Of a stretch of 64,000 bases of DNA, positions 10,514 through 22,330 are shown piece after piece. Where the stretch lies: contig BQMF02000069.1 of the NCBI GenBank assembly GCA_027922465.2, positions 124,001-188,000 of the forward strand. Reading direction: 5' to 3'. The notes under the pieces were generated by a model. That model was given only the letters and a program-made list of their open reading frames with translations, made no database searches and was not told the origin of the DNA. Position 1 is the stretch's first letter, and each line of letters starts with the position of its first letter. Source of the stretch: Turritopsis dohrnii (Eukaryota > Cnidaria > Hydrozoa > Anthoathecata > Oceaniidae). The position numbers and the translations under genes are program-made.

Positions 10514-10846
10514 ATGATTTCAGCCAGCAACAAATACTTTGAATTATGGCCAAATTTAAAACAAACAAGACTATCAAAATCTAGACATCACGGAAATATT
10601 TTCCACCAATTCATTTCTATGTTTAGGAAAGGAAACGTTATTTATGATTTTCGAAAGAGGGATAACAGGCAGAGAAAAGGCAAATTTTTTAGTGTTTACA
10701 GTGTTTCTAAAAACAAAAGAGTTGTGAAAAAAAGTATAAGTAACAAAAGTAACAAAAGCAATAAAGTAGCAACTACAATAAAAAGAAAAAAGTCCACAGA
10801 TGTTTTACTTAATGTTTTTGCTGGTCGAGGTTTGTTGTTTGTCTGA
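10514..10846 (+). CDS. Lysine/arginine-rich ORF of unknown nature
   Basis: An ATG at 10514 opens 110 codons encoding a basic protein with FRKGNVIYDFRKRD, VYSVSKNKRVVKKS and a SNKSNKSNK run. A second frame just upstream (ATG at 10411) gives 44 basic residues that overlap its beginning, so the two could be pieces of one frameshifted gene. No domain is recognised. It may be chance coding in AT-rich DNA. Confidence 0.2.
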   Translation: MISASNKYFELWPNLKQTRLSKSRHHGNIFHQFISMFRKGNVIYDFRKRDNRQRKGKFFSVYSVSKNKRVVKKSISNKSNKSNKVATTIKRKKSTDVLLNVFAGRGLLFV

Positions 10847-10972
10847 TTCGTTTCGTGATATGCTCATCACCAAGTCAAAAAGCACTTTCACAGAAACATT
10901 TAACAGCTGTTTACAGAAGGCCTTTTTTACGGTAGCAGCGTAAGCGAATACCGTATTAAAACACCCTTGGAC

Positions 10973-11020
10973 TCCTACTCCTACTACTACTCCTACTACT
11001 ACTACTACTACTCCGGCCGA
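10973..11020. repeat. (ACT)n/(CTC)n microsatellite
   Basis: Imperfect trinucleotide repeats of CTACTACTAC and CTCCTACTACT. 11060-11640 holds no recognisable gene. Confidence 0.85.
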
Positions 11021-11649
11021 AACGGCAGTTTTTAGCCTACGATTTAGAATATGCAAGTCCCCACTAAAAACTCAATATACATTCTAATGAACGAACGCAG
11101 CCTTTTGAATTTTCGAAGGTTTTCAATCACATACATTTAAAATACGTTTTCTTTGATATTTTATCACTTAATTGATGAAGGAATGGATATTAATCAAATA
11201 GGTCTACATAAAACTGGGACTTTTAGTTACTTTTATGGTACTGAATCAATGAACTTTGTCACTTGAAAATAGATATGTTTTTCGTGTCAGTAAAGCACAG
11301 ATCAGACTTTCTTATTACTTTCTACGTTTGTTAGCTATCTGTTCTGTCTTTGAACATCAAGGTTTAAAAAATTGAGTTAAAAAAAAGGCAGTTATCTGTT
11401 TGAATTCATTTTCGGTTTCAAAAAATTATAATTCAAAACATACATTTTTTTTTCGAAGAAACGCGTTTTCTTTTTCTACATAAGCTTTTATAGAAAAAAC
11501 GTACGTTATAAACAGCTCATGCATGTATAATTCTTTTGTCTTCTAATAAATTAAATTGCTGGTGTGCTGCGATTAGACCCTATTTACACGAGTTAGTAAT
11601 TTTAAACATTATAATATCGTTTATGCCTGTTTTCCACCAGTAAGATATC

Positions 11650-12474
11650 TCAAGAAATAACGTTTACTGAACTTTTAAGAACTTTAAGTAAAATTTCAAA
11701 TTTAAAAGTATTCTTGTGGCAAGTACTTTTGCTGCTACCGTTTTGCGCCATCTGGCTCTTGTTATTCTTGACATCAACGGATGCAAGCGATTCCATCATG
11801 CCGGATGGTGCTTTCAAGGTTAACGACCTTTCTGGTGATTCCTCAATCGTGAAGGATACCACGCAATCTGGTTTTGCCGACGATGACATTGTGGCTAATG
11901 CCACATTCTTCGCACAGTAGAAGACCATCGTTAGGGGATATCGGTGCATAACACTTTGTACATTTGTAACTTTTCTCCAATGAATTAAAGTTAATGAAGG
12001 TGATTTTCCCAATAATAGAATCGTACAGATGAGTCAACACGTCTCCTGATATTTTGACTTTTGATTCCGGAAGAGATTCGATGCATGTGGATTCGGCAGA
12101 CGTACTAAATGGTACTTGCAATAGGGGAGAGTCATCTTGCAAAGTAGCAATACAATCTTCTAAATTCAAAAACAAAACATTTGTGTATACACCTTGACTT
12201 TCAATCAACCTGGGTAGTTCATCCACATTTAAATAACTTCTTGTGTGAAGTGATTTATACAACTTATCACCCTCAATTAAAATATTGTCAAGATCAGATG
12301 TCTTCCAAATCCAGATGGGCCTTATATTAAACCAGAAGACAGCATATAAAGCATTATTGCATGCACATTGACTACCTGCTGTTTCACCAAAAATATTGAC
12401 ATTGGCTTGGCTAAATGAACCTAATATCGCTTCACTAATGTTGTAAGTGGGCATTTTGGGCAACTGAAAATGAA
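11650..12474 (-). pseudogene. Cysteine-protease-like plus RPA-type zinc-ribbon protein, frameshifted
   Basis: The minus-strand exon probably starts after the acceptor TTTTCAG at about 12475 and runs in one frame to 11843. Early on it carries GSQCACNNALYAVFW, resembling the catalytic-Cys region of OTU/C76-like proteases encoded by some transposons and viruses. Next comes WKTSDLDNILIEGDKLYKSL, then a VKISGDVLTHLY segment leading into a four-Cys ribbon (CTKC and LLLCEEC). The ribbon resembles the C-terminal zinc ribbon of RPA1-like OB-fold proteins. After the ribbon the neighbouring frame (to 11650) looks more protein-like, so a frameshift near 11930 is likely. The protein family is an inference from short motifs. 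Lying inside a Helitron-bearing intron, it is probably transposon-derived. Confidence 0.45.
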
Positions 12475-13254
12475 TGCCTTTATGTTACATATATTTATAT
12501 ATATATACTTTGTTGGCTTTACACTTTGTAGCTTCGTCTACTTCACCAATAATTTACAGGGGAAAAAAACAAGGAAACAAACATAGCTAGATAATTATTT
12601 TATGACTTTTAGCGGATTATCTAGCAGATAAACTAGTCGTATAATGATAAAACATAACTATATAACTCACCAGTAGGAAATTTTCATTGATCCCTCAAGA
12701 CGTCTTTCTGGAATTGGGAAAAAAATACTATACGCAAACTATGGTGGAGCTACATCAGTTATCTCCTGAAAAATCGATGAAACTCAACCATTTTCAACGG
12801 CATTGTGGTGGCCATTTTGTTCGGGAGATAAAAAGTTCTAGAAGCTTCTAGAAAGTCCTACGGGAAAAATTTTGGACGAAAAAAAACGACAAAATGGAAA
12901 CCAATAGTCAGCACCGTAAACGGTCGCTGACTAATAAATTCGTAGTGAAAAAAGAGGATATGCATGATATAATTGCCCCCGCAGCGAGCGTTAGCGAGCG
13001 AGGAGGCATAGTTGCTTCACGAGATAGGGAAAGTCAGTTTTCGATTTTGTTCATCATCTTCATCTTCCAACATCCATGATGCTTTGCGAGCTTTGCGAGT
13101 TTTAAGAATTTAGCAGCGACATTCCGTAATGGAGCACGCCGACAACAACAAGAAGAAGACGAAGATAATATAGGTATTACTTTTTTTTCTAAACTGCTAC
13201 TTCAGATATGAGCTCTGAACCGTTATCTGAAGGTCCACGAAATGTGGAGGATTT

Positions 13255-14530
13255 TTGTGTGTCGCAGATAAGAATAATTGTGAGACTTCGGAAGAAGTAA
13301 ATTATGAGACTTCAAGTGGTGAAGTAGTAATGGGGGTAGCAGCTGATTGTTCAGCAGGTCGTAAAGAGATTTCCAGATACATTAGCAGGCCACTTCAAAA
13401 TGCTTTCAGTAGTCAAATACATTTTAGAAATGCTTGCAGACAACAACCATCAAAATATTCGTGTGCTATCGATTGTTTTCTTGAAATTAGCTATGTTATT
13501 TTATATGACCATTTGAAGAATATTTCGAGGACTGAATTCTTTGACTTAGTTTATGAAGCTTCAAGCTTTTATGAAATGATAATCAGTTCCTCTGAGGATT
13601 TTATGATCACCAGTAACGATGATTATGAGTTGAACTTAGCTGGTATTTGCCAACCAGTATATATGGGATTTTTTGGTACAAAATTGCCCGTCATTTGTTA
13701 GCCGAGATTGTGAAGCTCAGTTTTCAGAAATCTTTTCCAGCTGTATTTTCAACTTATTAACAGTTGATGAGAAAACTCTTTTTCAATCAAGATACGCTCT
13801 AAAGGCATATTGTAGTGATTGTAACATAGATTTTACTACTGAATTGCCATCTATGGTAAATTTTATGTCTGAACTTGATTTAGCAAATCTAGAAAATTTA
13901 AATGATTGGCCAAACTTATTGCATCCACTGGCACGTAATAGATTTTTGCAGTGTAGGTGTGAGAGGCTTTGCGAAGCAGTTATTGAAAATGTTGTTCTTC
14001 CAAAAATTTGTTTAATAGAATTTAGTATAAATTCTATTTCTGAGAATGAATTTCAAGAACAAGTAATGATACAGAACCATTTGTTTTTGCTTACAGGACT
14101 AGTACGACATCAGAACCAACATTTTACATGTGCTGTAGTAAATGATTTGGGGAAATGGATTTATTTAGATGATATGTCTGATTATATTATTCATATTATT
14201 CTAGCTTGAATGAACTTTGCACTATTAAGGAACATGGTTGGTTTTTCTTTATTTATGTAAGAGAACATGATATTGCTGCTTTGTCAAACTTAGATGTCCA
14301 TTTCAGTATTGATGAGTCTCTAATTGATATTGAAAAGAACAAAAAAGACCTATGTAGTGGCAAATTTGCTGATAATACTTTGAAGGATTACCCTTTACGT
14401 AGTAAAATGAATATGTTGTTGAAAAACGACACAATTATGATAGGAAATATTATGAGAAACATCAGAAGAGACGTAAAATGCAGTCTCATGACAATTTTGA
14501 AAAGAATGGAGCTGAACGAAAAAATCAGTT
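13255..14530 (+). pseudogene. Helitron ORF, N-terminal cysteine protease region
   Basis: Three overlapping frames (13255-13701, 13673-14209, 14206-14532) read as one protein with two frameshifts. The first contains QPSKYSCAIDCFLEISY, a catalytic-Cys region. The second contains LVRHQNQHFTCAVVNDLGK followed by WIYLDDM, a catalytic His with a downstream Asp. This arrangement matches the OTU/USP-like protease at the front of some animal Helitron polyproteins, where its role is unknown. The frame breaks at about 13680 and 14200 make it inactive unless they are sequencing errors. Confidence 0.55.
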
Positions 14531-15301
14531 AAAAGAAAATTATCAAAAGAAGGCACTTGAAAGGAAAAAGAAGTCTAAAGAAAATTATCAAAACAAGGCA
14601 CTTGAAAGGAAAAGGAAGTTTAAAGAAAATTACCAAAAAAAACCCGGGAGAAACGAAAGGAGAAGTTCAAGGAATAATATGAGATGAAAAAAGAAGTGAT
14701 TAAGTCTAAACGTCGTCAACGTTATCAGTCTAAAAAGAAAGGTCAACGAAACAACGTTAATGAAAATGTAGCTCAATTTCTAAATGCACAAAGTGAAACA
14801 CTGAACAAAAAATTCCATAAGAGCCTAGAAATGAGTATAATTCAATGCAATACTTGCGCAGAAGCTTGCCAACTTCATCCAAAAAGTTAAATGACACTAA
14901 GTATGAATGTATACGGTGTAAGAAAGAAAAAACTTTACCAAAGAAATTTAGTCGAGCAAATAATATGGTTCCTAGCCCAGTCCCACTTCAGCTTAAAGGT
15001 CTGACTCAGGTTGAAGAAATGCTTATTGCTTGAGCGTTTCCTGTCATTCAAGTATATACAAAGCCTAATGGTGGACAGAAAGCATTATAAAGGACATGTT
15101 ATTACTCTTCCTCAAGAAGTACAGCATGTAGCTAATATTTTGCCAAGATATCCAAGTGATATTCCTATAATTGTGTTTAAATTTGAAGGTAAAGATGATA
15201 ATTCTAAAGAGCTAAAGGTACGGAGACGAAAAGTACTTGATGCTTTATTGTGGCTCATTGGTAAAAATGAGAATGGTGAACCTAATAACTTTTTATATTA
15301 A
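14478..15301 (+). pseudogene. Helitron ORF, basic repeats and DUF6570-like region
   Basis: From 14520 a repeated KENYQKKALERKRK-type unit forms a strongly basic, coiled-coil-like linker. Next come a CIRCKKEKTLPKKFS zinc-binding motif, then PSPVPLQLKGLTQVEEML and HVITLPQEVQHVANILPRYP. The last two are characteristic of the DUF6570 segment found before Helitron_like_N domains. The frame changes at about 14690, 14890, 15030 and 15300, so the region is degenerate. Confidence 0.6.
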
Positions 15302-15320
15302 GATGTGATTATATATTGAT

Positions 15321-16595
15321 ATGAATAGATTTGATTGTTTACCAGAAAATGATTTCCTTGATTTACCAATGAATGTTGATTTTCCTGATAAGAACAATGA
15401 TTTTGATGATGAGAATGAGGCAGAAATTCCAGATTTTAGACCAGAAAATGACGAGGATGAAAAAGTATATGATGAAAATTCAGAGATGGGAAGTTTTATT
15501 CCTACGAAAGTTAAATCTAAGGTTGAAAAAGAAATTATTAAAGATTCTGTATTGAAACCAGAAACTTGGAGAGTAGATAGTGTTGCTCTGAATGAATTCA
15601 GAACAGAATATATAGCTGGTATGGCTTTTCCTACATTATTTCCTGATGGGAAAGGAGATCCCACTAATATGAGCACTGTTAGAGCTATAGCAAAAAGTGA
15701 TACTGAAGCTTTTTCTGAAAAGACAAAACATTTGATAAAGTTTGCCCATCCAAGATTTGCCTTTTGGGCTTATAATATGCTTTATCGTAGACGTTTGCTT
15801 GGACAGGGTAGTTTTTATTTGAAACAAAACCCTGGTGATGCTAATTTAACTATTGATGAGCTACAAGATATGGTAAGAAACGGAAGTCATGCAGTTTTAG
15901 TTAAGAAATTAATGCGCTATGCTAGAAAGGTGACAGGTACAAATGCATATTGGAGTAATGCTATAGACAACCATGAAGCGTTAATGAGTCTTGGTGTATC
16001 TGTGGCACAGATAAATGCAAGGCACAATAATAAAACAGCAGCAAAATTGCCTTCTGATGATATGGGTGGACTTGATAATAAGGTATTTTTAGCTAAAGGA
16101 TGCCATGTAATGTTGACAAGAAATTTATGGATCAGCAGAGGGCTATGTAATGGTTCTATGGGTGTAGTGAAAGACATTGTATTTCAAGAGGGTGATGCAT
16201 CTCCTAATTTACCTATTGCAGTGATAGTGAAATTTGATTGTTATTCTGGACCAAGTATACTTGAAGATGAGCTCTGTTGTGTTCCTATTATCCCTGTTAC
16301 GAGCATATCTGATTTACATGGTTCAACTTGTGAGAGACAACAACTACCACTTAGACTATCAATCCATAAATCTCAAGGACTTACTTTAGATAAAGCTTGG
16401 ATTGATTTAGGTAATACAGAAAAATTTATTGGTTTGGCGTATGTGGCCATCTCTAGAGTAAAAAAACTGGAAGATTTGATTATTGAACCAATGACATTGG
16501 AGAGGTTGCAGGATATAAAGAAGAAGAAAAATTATCAGTATCGAATTGCTGAAGAAGAAAGATTGGAACAGTTAGCTTTCAAAACAATTTCATAG
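15321..16595 (+). pseudogene. Helitron Rep/helicase, internal-deletion fusion
   Basis: This 424-codon ORF starts with an acidic segment (PENDFLDLP), then the Helitron_like_N region (EFRTEYIAGMAFPTLFPDGK, FAHPRFAFWAYNMLYRRR) up to GTNAYW at about 15952. It then jumps directly to the C-terminal part of the Pif1-like helicase: VSVAQINARHNN, KGCHVMLTRNLWISRGLCNG, a shortened LPLRLSIHKSQGLTLDKAWI and AYVAISRVKKLEDL. The HUH Rep nuclease motifs and the Walker A/B helicase motifs are missing, so the product cannot drive rolling-circle transposition. The seam is clean and in frame, indicating one large internal deletion. A few residues before IHKSQG are also missing compared with the usual helicase motif. 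Confidence 0.7.
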
Positions 16596-17896
16596 CTTTT
16601 GCTTAAATACTTTTGGTTATTCCAGTTTCGCTATGGCTTAGATTATCTCAGAAAGTTGAATGAGTAAATTAAACTGCATAGTGACTTGTAATGTTATAAA
16701 TGTTGTATTTTTTAAGTGGTATTTTTGTTTTCTTAATAGTCTGTATTTTTTTAATTTGAAGATTTTATCAATGAACAATGAACTCTGTCTGAATGGATGA
16801 CGGAAAAAACCATCACTGGACAGTACAAGTATACAAATATAACTACAAATATAATGGCGATTTTGATTTCGAGTTGTTGAATATATTGGAAAGAACCGAC
16901 TAAAAATCAGCCATCGCATCATCTGTTACACTGATGGACTTCACTTTGTAAGTAAGCTAGAGAATCGATAGATTCTTTGTCTCGCAATAATATTATTTAA
17001 TCCTGAGGAATGTAAGATAATTGTACTCGAAAGCTATCAAAACTATTCAAGCCTTGCGTAATTAGTGTCTTTTATTCTACTCTCAGTCATCACCTATGTT
17101 GATTTTTTTTAAAAATTGGACTTCAATCATCTCTTTAGATGAATATACGATATTACAACAAGCCATGAAAGCATACGGAAATCTAATCAGCATCTCAAGA
17201 ATAAAATCATTTTCAAGATGCTGTAGTCATCACTCCATGTCACTTTACCAGTTCAATCGTACGAATTAATATTTCTGCTTCCTGCTTTTCCAACGACGAT
17301 AGACAAACAAATACAAATAGAATGAAATAGTAGTGGTACTTATATACTTTAAATATTCATGTGTACCCATTCGTGTTTCGGGTACATCTTATTTTTCCGA
17401 AATGGTGCCGATTAGTTTAACGTCAGAGAATGTTTGAAGCCAAGACTCCTACATATTGTTATTTTTTTAATAAGCTCCTTGTGAGAATTGAAATATAATG
17501 AAGATATAAAGATGCAGATTCTGTGAATGTTTATTAATTCAAAAGTTTCCGGAAGCGTCCTTCGGGAAAAAGTCCAAAATTCATATTATAGTCATATTAT
17601 AGTCAAACAATGTAAAGCGGGCCTGGAGCGCTTGATGGATGGCGCATCTGTTTTCGTCACCTCCGCCATGCTCCTTTTCGTTTTAAACACTTTAGAACTA
17701 GTAGGAGAGTGTCTTTTCAGTAATGTATTCAAGTGTCATTTCAGTAATCTTTCAAATTATAATGGTTATTGTGCACAGTTTTTTGTAGCCATTAAATCTT
17801 TCTTGATTTCAATAATAGTCTGAAGCCTGTCTGTTGTAAGGCCTGCACAATGGATTGTCTATTGCGGGGGCATTCATAGCGAAAGCTACTAGCTAG

Positions 17897-18460
17897 TGTA
17901 CAAGTTTGACGGATTCTACTGAAAGCTGGCGTTCAGTTATTTATCATACATGTTTGAAATGAAGTGAAAAATAAGACCAAAAAGAAATTACATAACTGCC
18001 AAATACATAGGTACCAATTACAGATTAACTACTGTTTAATTTGAAACATTCATGGGGAGCGTTGAGTCCTACTTACATAAGTTCATACACAAAGGACCAA
18101 CCAATGGGTAGGCCAAAGATCAAAGCTAAAGTATGAATGAAAGAAACATTTTATTAATCTCAATAAACCAACAATGTAAATTTTTTTTTTTTTTCAGAAT
18201 ATATTTCAATTTAATCATCATAAGCTAAAATATAAGATGGTCAATATTAGTTAAAACAAAAAAGAAAAACAGAAAAAGAAAGGAAAGAAAATTTATAGCC
18301 ATAATGTTCTTTTGTTAGCTTTTCTGGAATGGTATGAGGCCTTACTGATATGGCTTTTTATTTTGAACACACATGACAACAGATTCTTTTTTTAACTGCA
18401 AATAAACACATTATAATGATAGATGCTGCTGTAACAGTTATCATCAAATTATAAACACAA
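17897..18460. other. No gene recognised
   Basis: Intron-like AT-rich DNA between the Helitron end and the SWIM exon, with a run of about 16 T at 18180. Confidence 0.45.
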
Positions 18461-18464
18461 ACAC

Positions 18465-19170
18465 TCACCCTGCTACACATGTGCAATTCCCACACATGAT
18501 ACAGCCACTATCTTTATGAAGTACGACCCAGACATCATATTGCTCATTAGCTACCTTCTGTTCTGGTGTACATTTTCCTCGCACAAAGCAGTATCGAATA
18601 TTTGGACTGATTGTATGTGTTCGTACATTGTCCAAATGTCCAGATTCAAGCAGGCTTTTCCCTCCTGAGAATGCTTTTCCAGCATCATTGTCTTTCAAAT
18701 ATTTCATCACTTGGTCATGAGTGGTATTAGGTAAGTTTGTTGGTGCCATCAGCCAACCATTCCATAATTTACATGGGTCTGGTAAAGTAATTAAACCATT
18801 TTCTACTTTTAATTTATCTGCTCTGTCTTGTATTCTTTCCTTTTCCTGCTCTTGCGGATCCTGGTAAGTTACAGGAATACCAAGATTATATGCACTAAAT
18901 GCATTGGTGACCAGCTGGTCTTTTTTTCCCCGTTTTATTTACTTCACGATCTTGCAGAAAATCATGCAACTGATAAATTGTCCACTTATCAAAGTCTGAT
19001 CTAGTCATTCCAGGGAAAAGTGGAGGGTGTTTTTCACCTGGCAGTGCAGTTCTTCTCACGTGTTGAACACATGAAGATGATGATGATGAAACAATTCCAG
19101 AGTTGTTACTATTTTCCTCCATTTCTTGAAGATTCGAGTTTTCCCAAAATTCATAAATTCTGTCAAGTAG
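18465..19170 (-). pseudogene. SWIM-YqaJ protein, middle exon (frameshifted)
   Basis: On the minus strand the exon begins after acceptor TTTATAG (19171) with LLDRIYEFWENSN. It continues through LFPGMTRSDFDKWTIYQLHDF, loses frame in a G/A homopolymer near 18930, and resumes with DQLVTNAFSAYNLGIP. It ends with GCIMCGNCTCVAG at donor GTGAGT (18465-18470 region). CTC is the C-x-C half of a SWIM zinc finger, and the matching C-x-H half is the GGVCKH of 9518-8204, with compatible splice phase. I therefore join them as one gene whose intron has grown to about 8.9 kb. The homopolymer lesion could be an assembly error. Confidence 0.6.
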
Positions 19171-19337
19171 CTATAAATGATAATAATCTGTATGTAAAAA
19201 TAGCTTGAGACACATAATACAGTCAGACATACCATAGACAAACACTATACATTGTGAGAGGTTATGGTGGATAAACAAAACATCAAAACAAATATTTTCA
19301 AACAAAATACCACCAGTGTAATAACATTCATACATAC

Positions 19338-19511
19338 CTGCTTTTTTTCATCGTTGCCATTGATTTTCCTCTGTTTACCATTCGCAGAAAATTCTTTAAT
19401 TCATTAACAGGCCAGGATAAAAATATACTTGATGGTGAAGATACTTTAAGATTTCTGTGAGAAAACGATCGAATAACTGTTTCTAGATCGATGTTGTTTT
19501 CAGCTTTTAAA
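19338..19511 (-). pseudogene. SWIM-YqaJ protein, upstream exon
   Basis: Read on minus, ENNIDLETVIRSFSHRNL and IFLSWPVNELK are followed by a frame slip in an A run. The neighbouring frame then ends KINGNDEKKQ at the donor GTATGT (19337), which joins in phase to LLDRIYEF of the next exon. The start codon is not identified; it probably lies upstream towards 19790. Confidence 0.45.
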
Positions 19512-19911
19512 ATTGTTAGCGATTAAAACCACTCTTTTAAATAATTGACGTAATGAAATATAAGTTTAGATGAAAATACTTGAAAAATAATATTGTGTGG
19601 GAAATGGGCTGTGTTCACCACAAGAAAACTCACAATTTGCTTTACTTTAATATAACGTATCTTTAAACATGAAACACTTAAATCACTCTCTTCGTCCGTC
19701 TGCCATCTTTCGTAGCACGTTTTTTTCCTTCTTTTTTCGCTCTCCTCCTTCACTCTCCTATATACAAAAATCGGCTGAATATCCGTCAATTGTTGACTTG
19801 TGACAGTTCACGTATATACTAAAGAAAGACGGATGCCAACATTTTTCTTTATCCCCTTAGCAATCCCAGAGTTCATTGCGCGCGGGAAACTCAAAATTAA
19901 TTCCGATATCG

Positions 19912-20262
19912 TCTATTTAGTTATATTGCTGGGGATTTTTTGGTGAATCTTAGGGGATTATTAGCATGGTTTCAGGGATCCCACACAATCATTATGATTT
20001 CTCTATTGTTAACTACTAGCCATAAAAATAAAAGTAGTCAATTAAATATATCACTCTCTAAAATAAAAGTGATATGCACACTACCCGATTAATATAATAA
20101 GATTAAATTATGTCGACACGTCAATAAATATCTTTTAAAGTACTTTAAATCAATCTCACATGACGGTCCTTAATTACTTTCTAACTGCTTTTAACAATTT
20201 TTAGCATTTCACAACCTTTTTATACCATACAATTTTACTAAACAGTTTTTATTCTTTTTTTT
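19912..20262 (-). repeat. 3'-terminal region of the RT element (duplicated at 49.5 kb)
   Basis: This 350-bp block beginning TTTAGTTATATTGCTGGGG is repeated with few differences at 49516-49873. In the RT orientation (minus) it lies downstream of the coding region and after a run of about 16 A, so I take it as the element's 3' terminal non-coding part. Confidence 0.75.
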
Positions 20263-20360
20263 TTTTTTTTATATATATACATATATACATAATATTTATT
20301 ACAAGATATGATATTATTTATTATATATTATTTACATATATTATCAGAGATATAATTTAT

Positions 20361-21021
20361 TTAATGATTGACAACAGTGGCCCGCTGTTCGCAGACTGCT
20401 GCGTCATTGATCATTTTTACGTTCCCATATATTGATCTACTTCCTCGAATACATCTAACCAGAGATCTTATCAAGGAAAAATTTATTTTGCGTTTGATGT
20501 ATGATATTATTTTGGACTTGTGTAAATGTCTTTTCTCTGCTATCATGTCCGCCAGTCGATCGAAAAACTTCGAGCATTCTCGACCCATTCCACCGGTTGC
20601 CGCAAAGACGAGAGGTGTGAAACTACCATGTTCAACATTCATGATTCTGCCGTTATATTGATTCTTCTTCTCCTTCTCGTTCACACGATAACATATAGGT
20701 AGCTCTACATCTCTGTATCGTTTAGCCAATGGGTTAAAGACCCTAACATCATAAAATGCCATTTGACCAGAGATCCAGAAGCCACGCGCACATATATCTG
20801 ATCGTGCTTGATCTGCAACATTTGCAACGGTTTCCAATTGATCATTGACTAAAGGTGTTGTAATGTTGGTTCGATCTTTACCTCGTGACATACTTCAGAT
20901 AAAAGCTTTGCCGTGGTGTTTCGAATATCATTATGACGGAGCGTAACGAATCCACCCTTTTTACATGATAGCGCATGATCGATCGTAAAATTGGATCCAC
21001 ATTCACAGTTGGTCGGGAAGT
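20361..21021 (-). pseudogene. RT element, C-terminal coding part (after insertion)
   Basis: On minus, 21021-20849 gives YFPTNCECGSNFTIDHALSC followed by KKGGFVTLRHNDIRN, the C-terminal Cys/His region typical of this RT family. A frameshift near 20880 leads to the 20891-20361 frame, with RGFWISGQMAFYDVRVFNP, EHGSFTPLVFAATGG and RCIRGSRS. These continue the protein interrupted at 27824, where the residues GWQLQ would be followed directly by YFPTNC. Confidence 0.75.
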
Positions 21022-21904
21022 ATCCCACCAAACACATGACGTCATTATGACGTCTCAATAACGTCTTAATTTGGTCATGAAGTCATATGACATCCCTATG
21101 ACTTTTTCATGACGTTATTGGAAGTCATTCAATATGACGTCAGCAAGGCGGCGAAATGATGACTTACGTATGACCTGAAGGTCATGGTTATGACGACTTT
21201 GTAACCTCACTTCATGGTTCTTCCGAACTACGGAGTTAAATTTCGCAAGTTTCGCGAATTTTTGAATTAATAGCGAAATTAAATTCCCGCGAAAATTAAT
21301 CCCCTTAAGGTACCATTGTTTCGTGTAGTTGAGCAATTTAGGCAATCATTTTATTAGGCAATTATTTTACTCTTGAAAGATTTTCTAAGAATGTTTCAGT
21401 ACTTTCAGAATAATGAAAAGTTTTTCATGAGGAACAATCACGAGGAAATGTTAAAGGAGAAAAATACAGGGGAAAGCATGTTTTTGTTTTGGGGCCGTTA
21501 CTAAAAAAATATACACAAAATCATTAAAAAAAGACACATCGTGTATTATAGCAAGGTTTCATTTATTAGAACTTCAAAAATAAACAGTAAATTAAAAAAT
21601 AATAAATAGTGAATATATGAATAGTAAAACGTTACAAATTGAATACAAAAAATATCAAAATAGAGAATGATAAAATAATACAATTTAATTACAATGGACT
21701 ACGTTGCACATTACACTGAAATATATTGGAGGATTTAGAGGAAAATTAAAGATAAATAGTGAAATCATGGATATTGTGTATGTATGTGGCAAAAACATCA
21801 GAAGGCTTTGAGGAACATGAAAAACATTTTCTTCTACCATAAAAAGATAACTTTTTCTTTTTTCAAGTGCAGTAAAAACCCATAGAATTGAAAACACAGG
21901 CTTA

Positions 21905-22330
21905 AGGTCAAAATACACGATCTGATTTTACATATATGATTTTACATTATATAAAAAATCATATATGACTTTTACAGATCGTGTATTTTAAAAAATCATA
22001 CGACTTTTGCTCTTATGACTTAACATATATGAATGACTTATAAAAAGTAGGATGGTCTTCTACTTTTTAAAAAATCATTTATGACTTTTTACAGCTGTAA
22101 ACAAATTTCAACCAATCAGAGTGCGTCTAGAGGTTTGAATGAACTTTTTGAGATTTCCCTAGAGTATATTAGTATCAAATAAAAACTTTTTACGTGTATT
22201 TTACTGTTACATATGATCTTTTTCCATCCATCAAATGAGTATGTAAAATCATATACGTAAAATCAGATCATGTATTTTACTATTACATATATGACTTTTT
22301 CCATCCGTCAAACGAGTATGTAAAATCATA
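21905..22330. repeat. Inverted/dispersed ATGTAAAATCATA-type motifs
   Basis: Copies of AAAATACACGATCTGATTTTACATATA and its complement recur from 21905 to 22330 and again at 23030-23060. They form weak hairpins inside the 6.8-kb element. I see no coding content in 21300-24390 beyond small unsupported ORFs. Confidence 0.5.

Larger units (their letters stand above)
12973..17896 (+). mobile_element. Helentron-like Helitron, internally deleted
   Basis: The 5' end begins at TTGCCCCCGCAGCGAGCG (12973). Near the 3' end the complementary motif GCGGGGGCA lies about 30 bp inside the terminus. It is followed by a small hairpin (TAGC-GAAA-GCTA) and a terminal CTAG preceding T (about 17896). Asymmetric inverted motifs plus a 3' hairpin fit Helentron/Helitron2 structure. 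A second copy with matching ends lies at 58227-59221. Inside, in order, are a cysteine-protease region, a basic repeat linker, a DUF6570-like region, a Helitron N-terminal region and a Pif1 helicase C-terminus. All are on the plus strand and carry several frameshifts. From 16600 to the 3' end it is non-coding. Confidence 0.65.

Noticed and set aside
17527..17823. A 98-codon ORF in the 3' part of the Helitron
   Set aside because: No motif, starts in non-coding Helitron sequence, and is consistent with chance.
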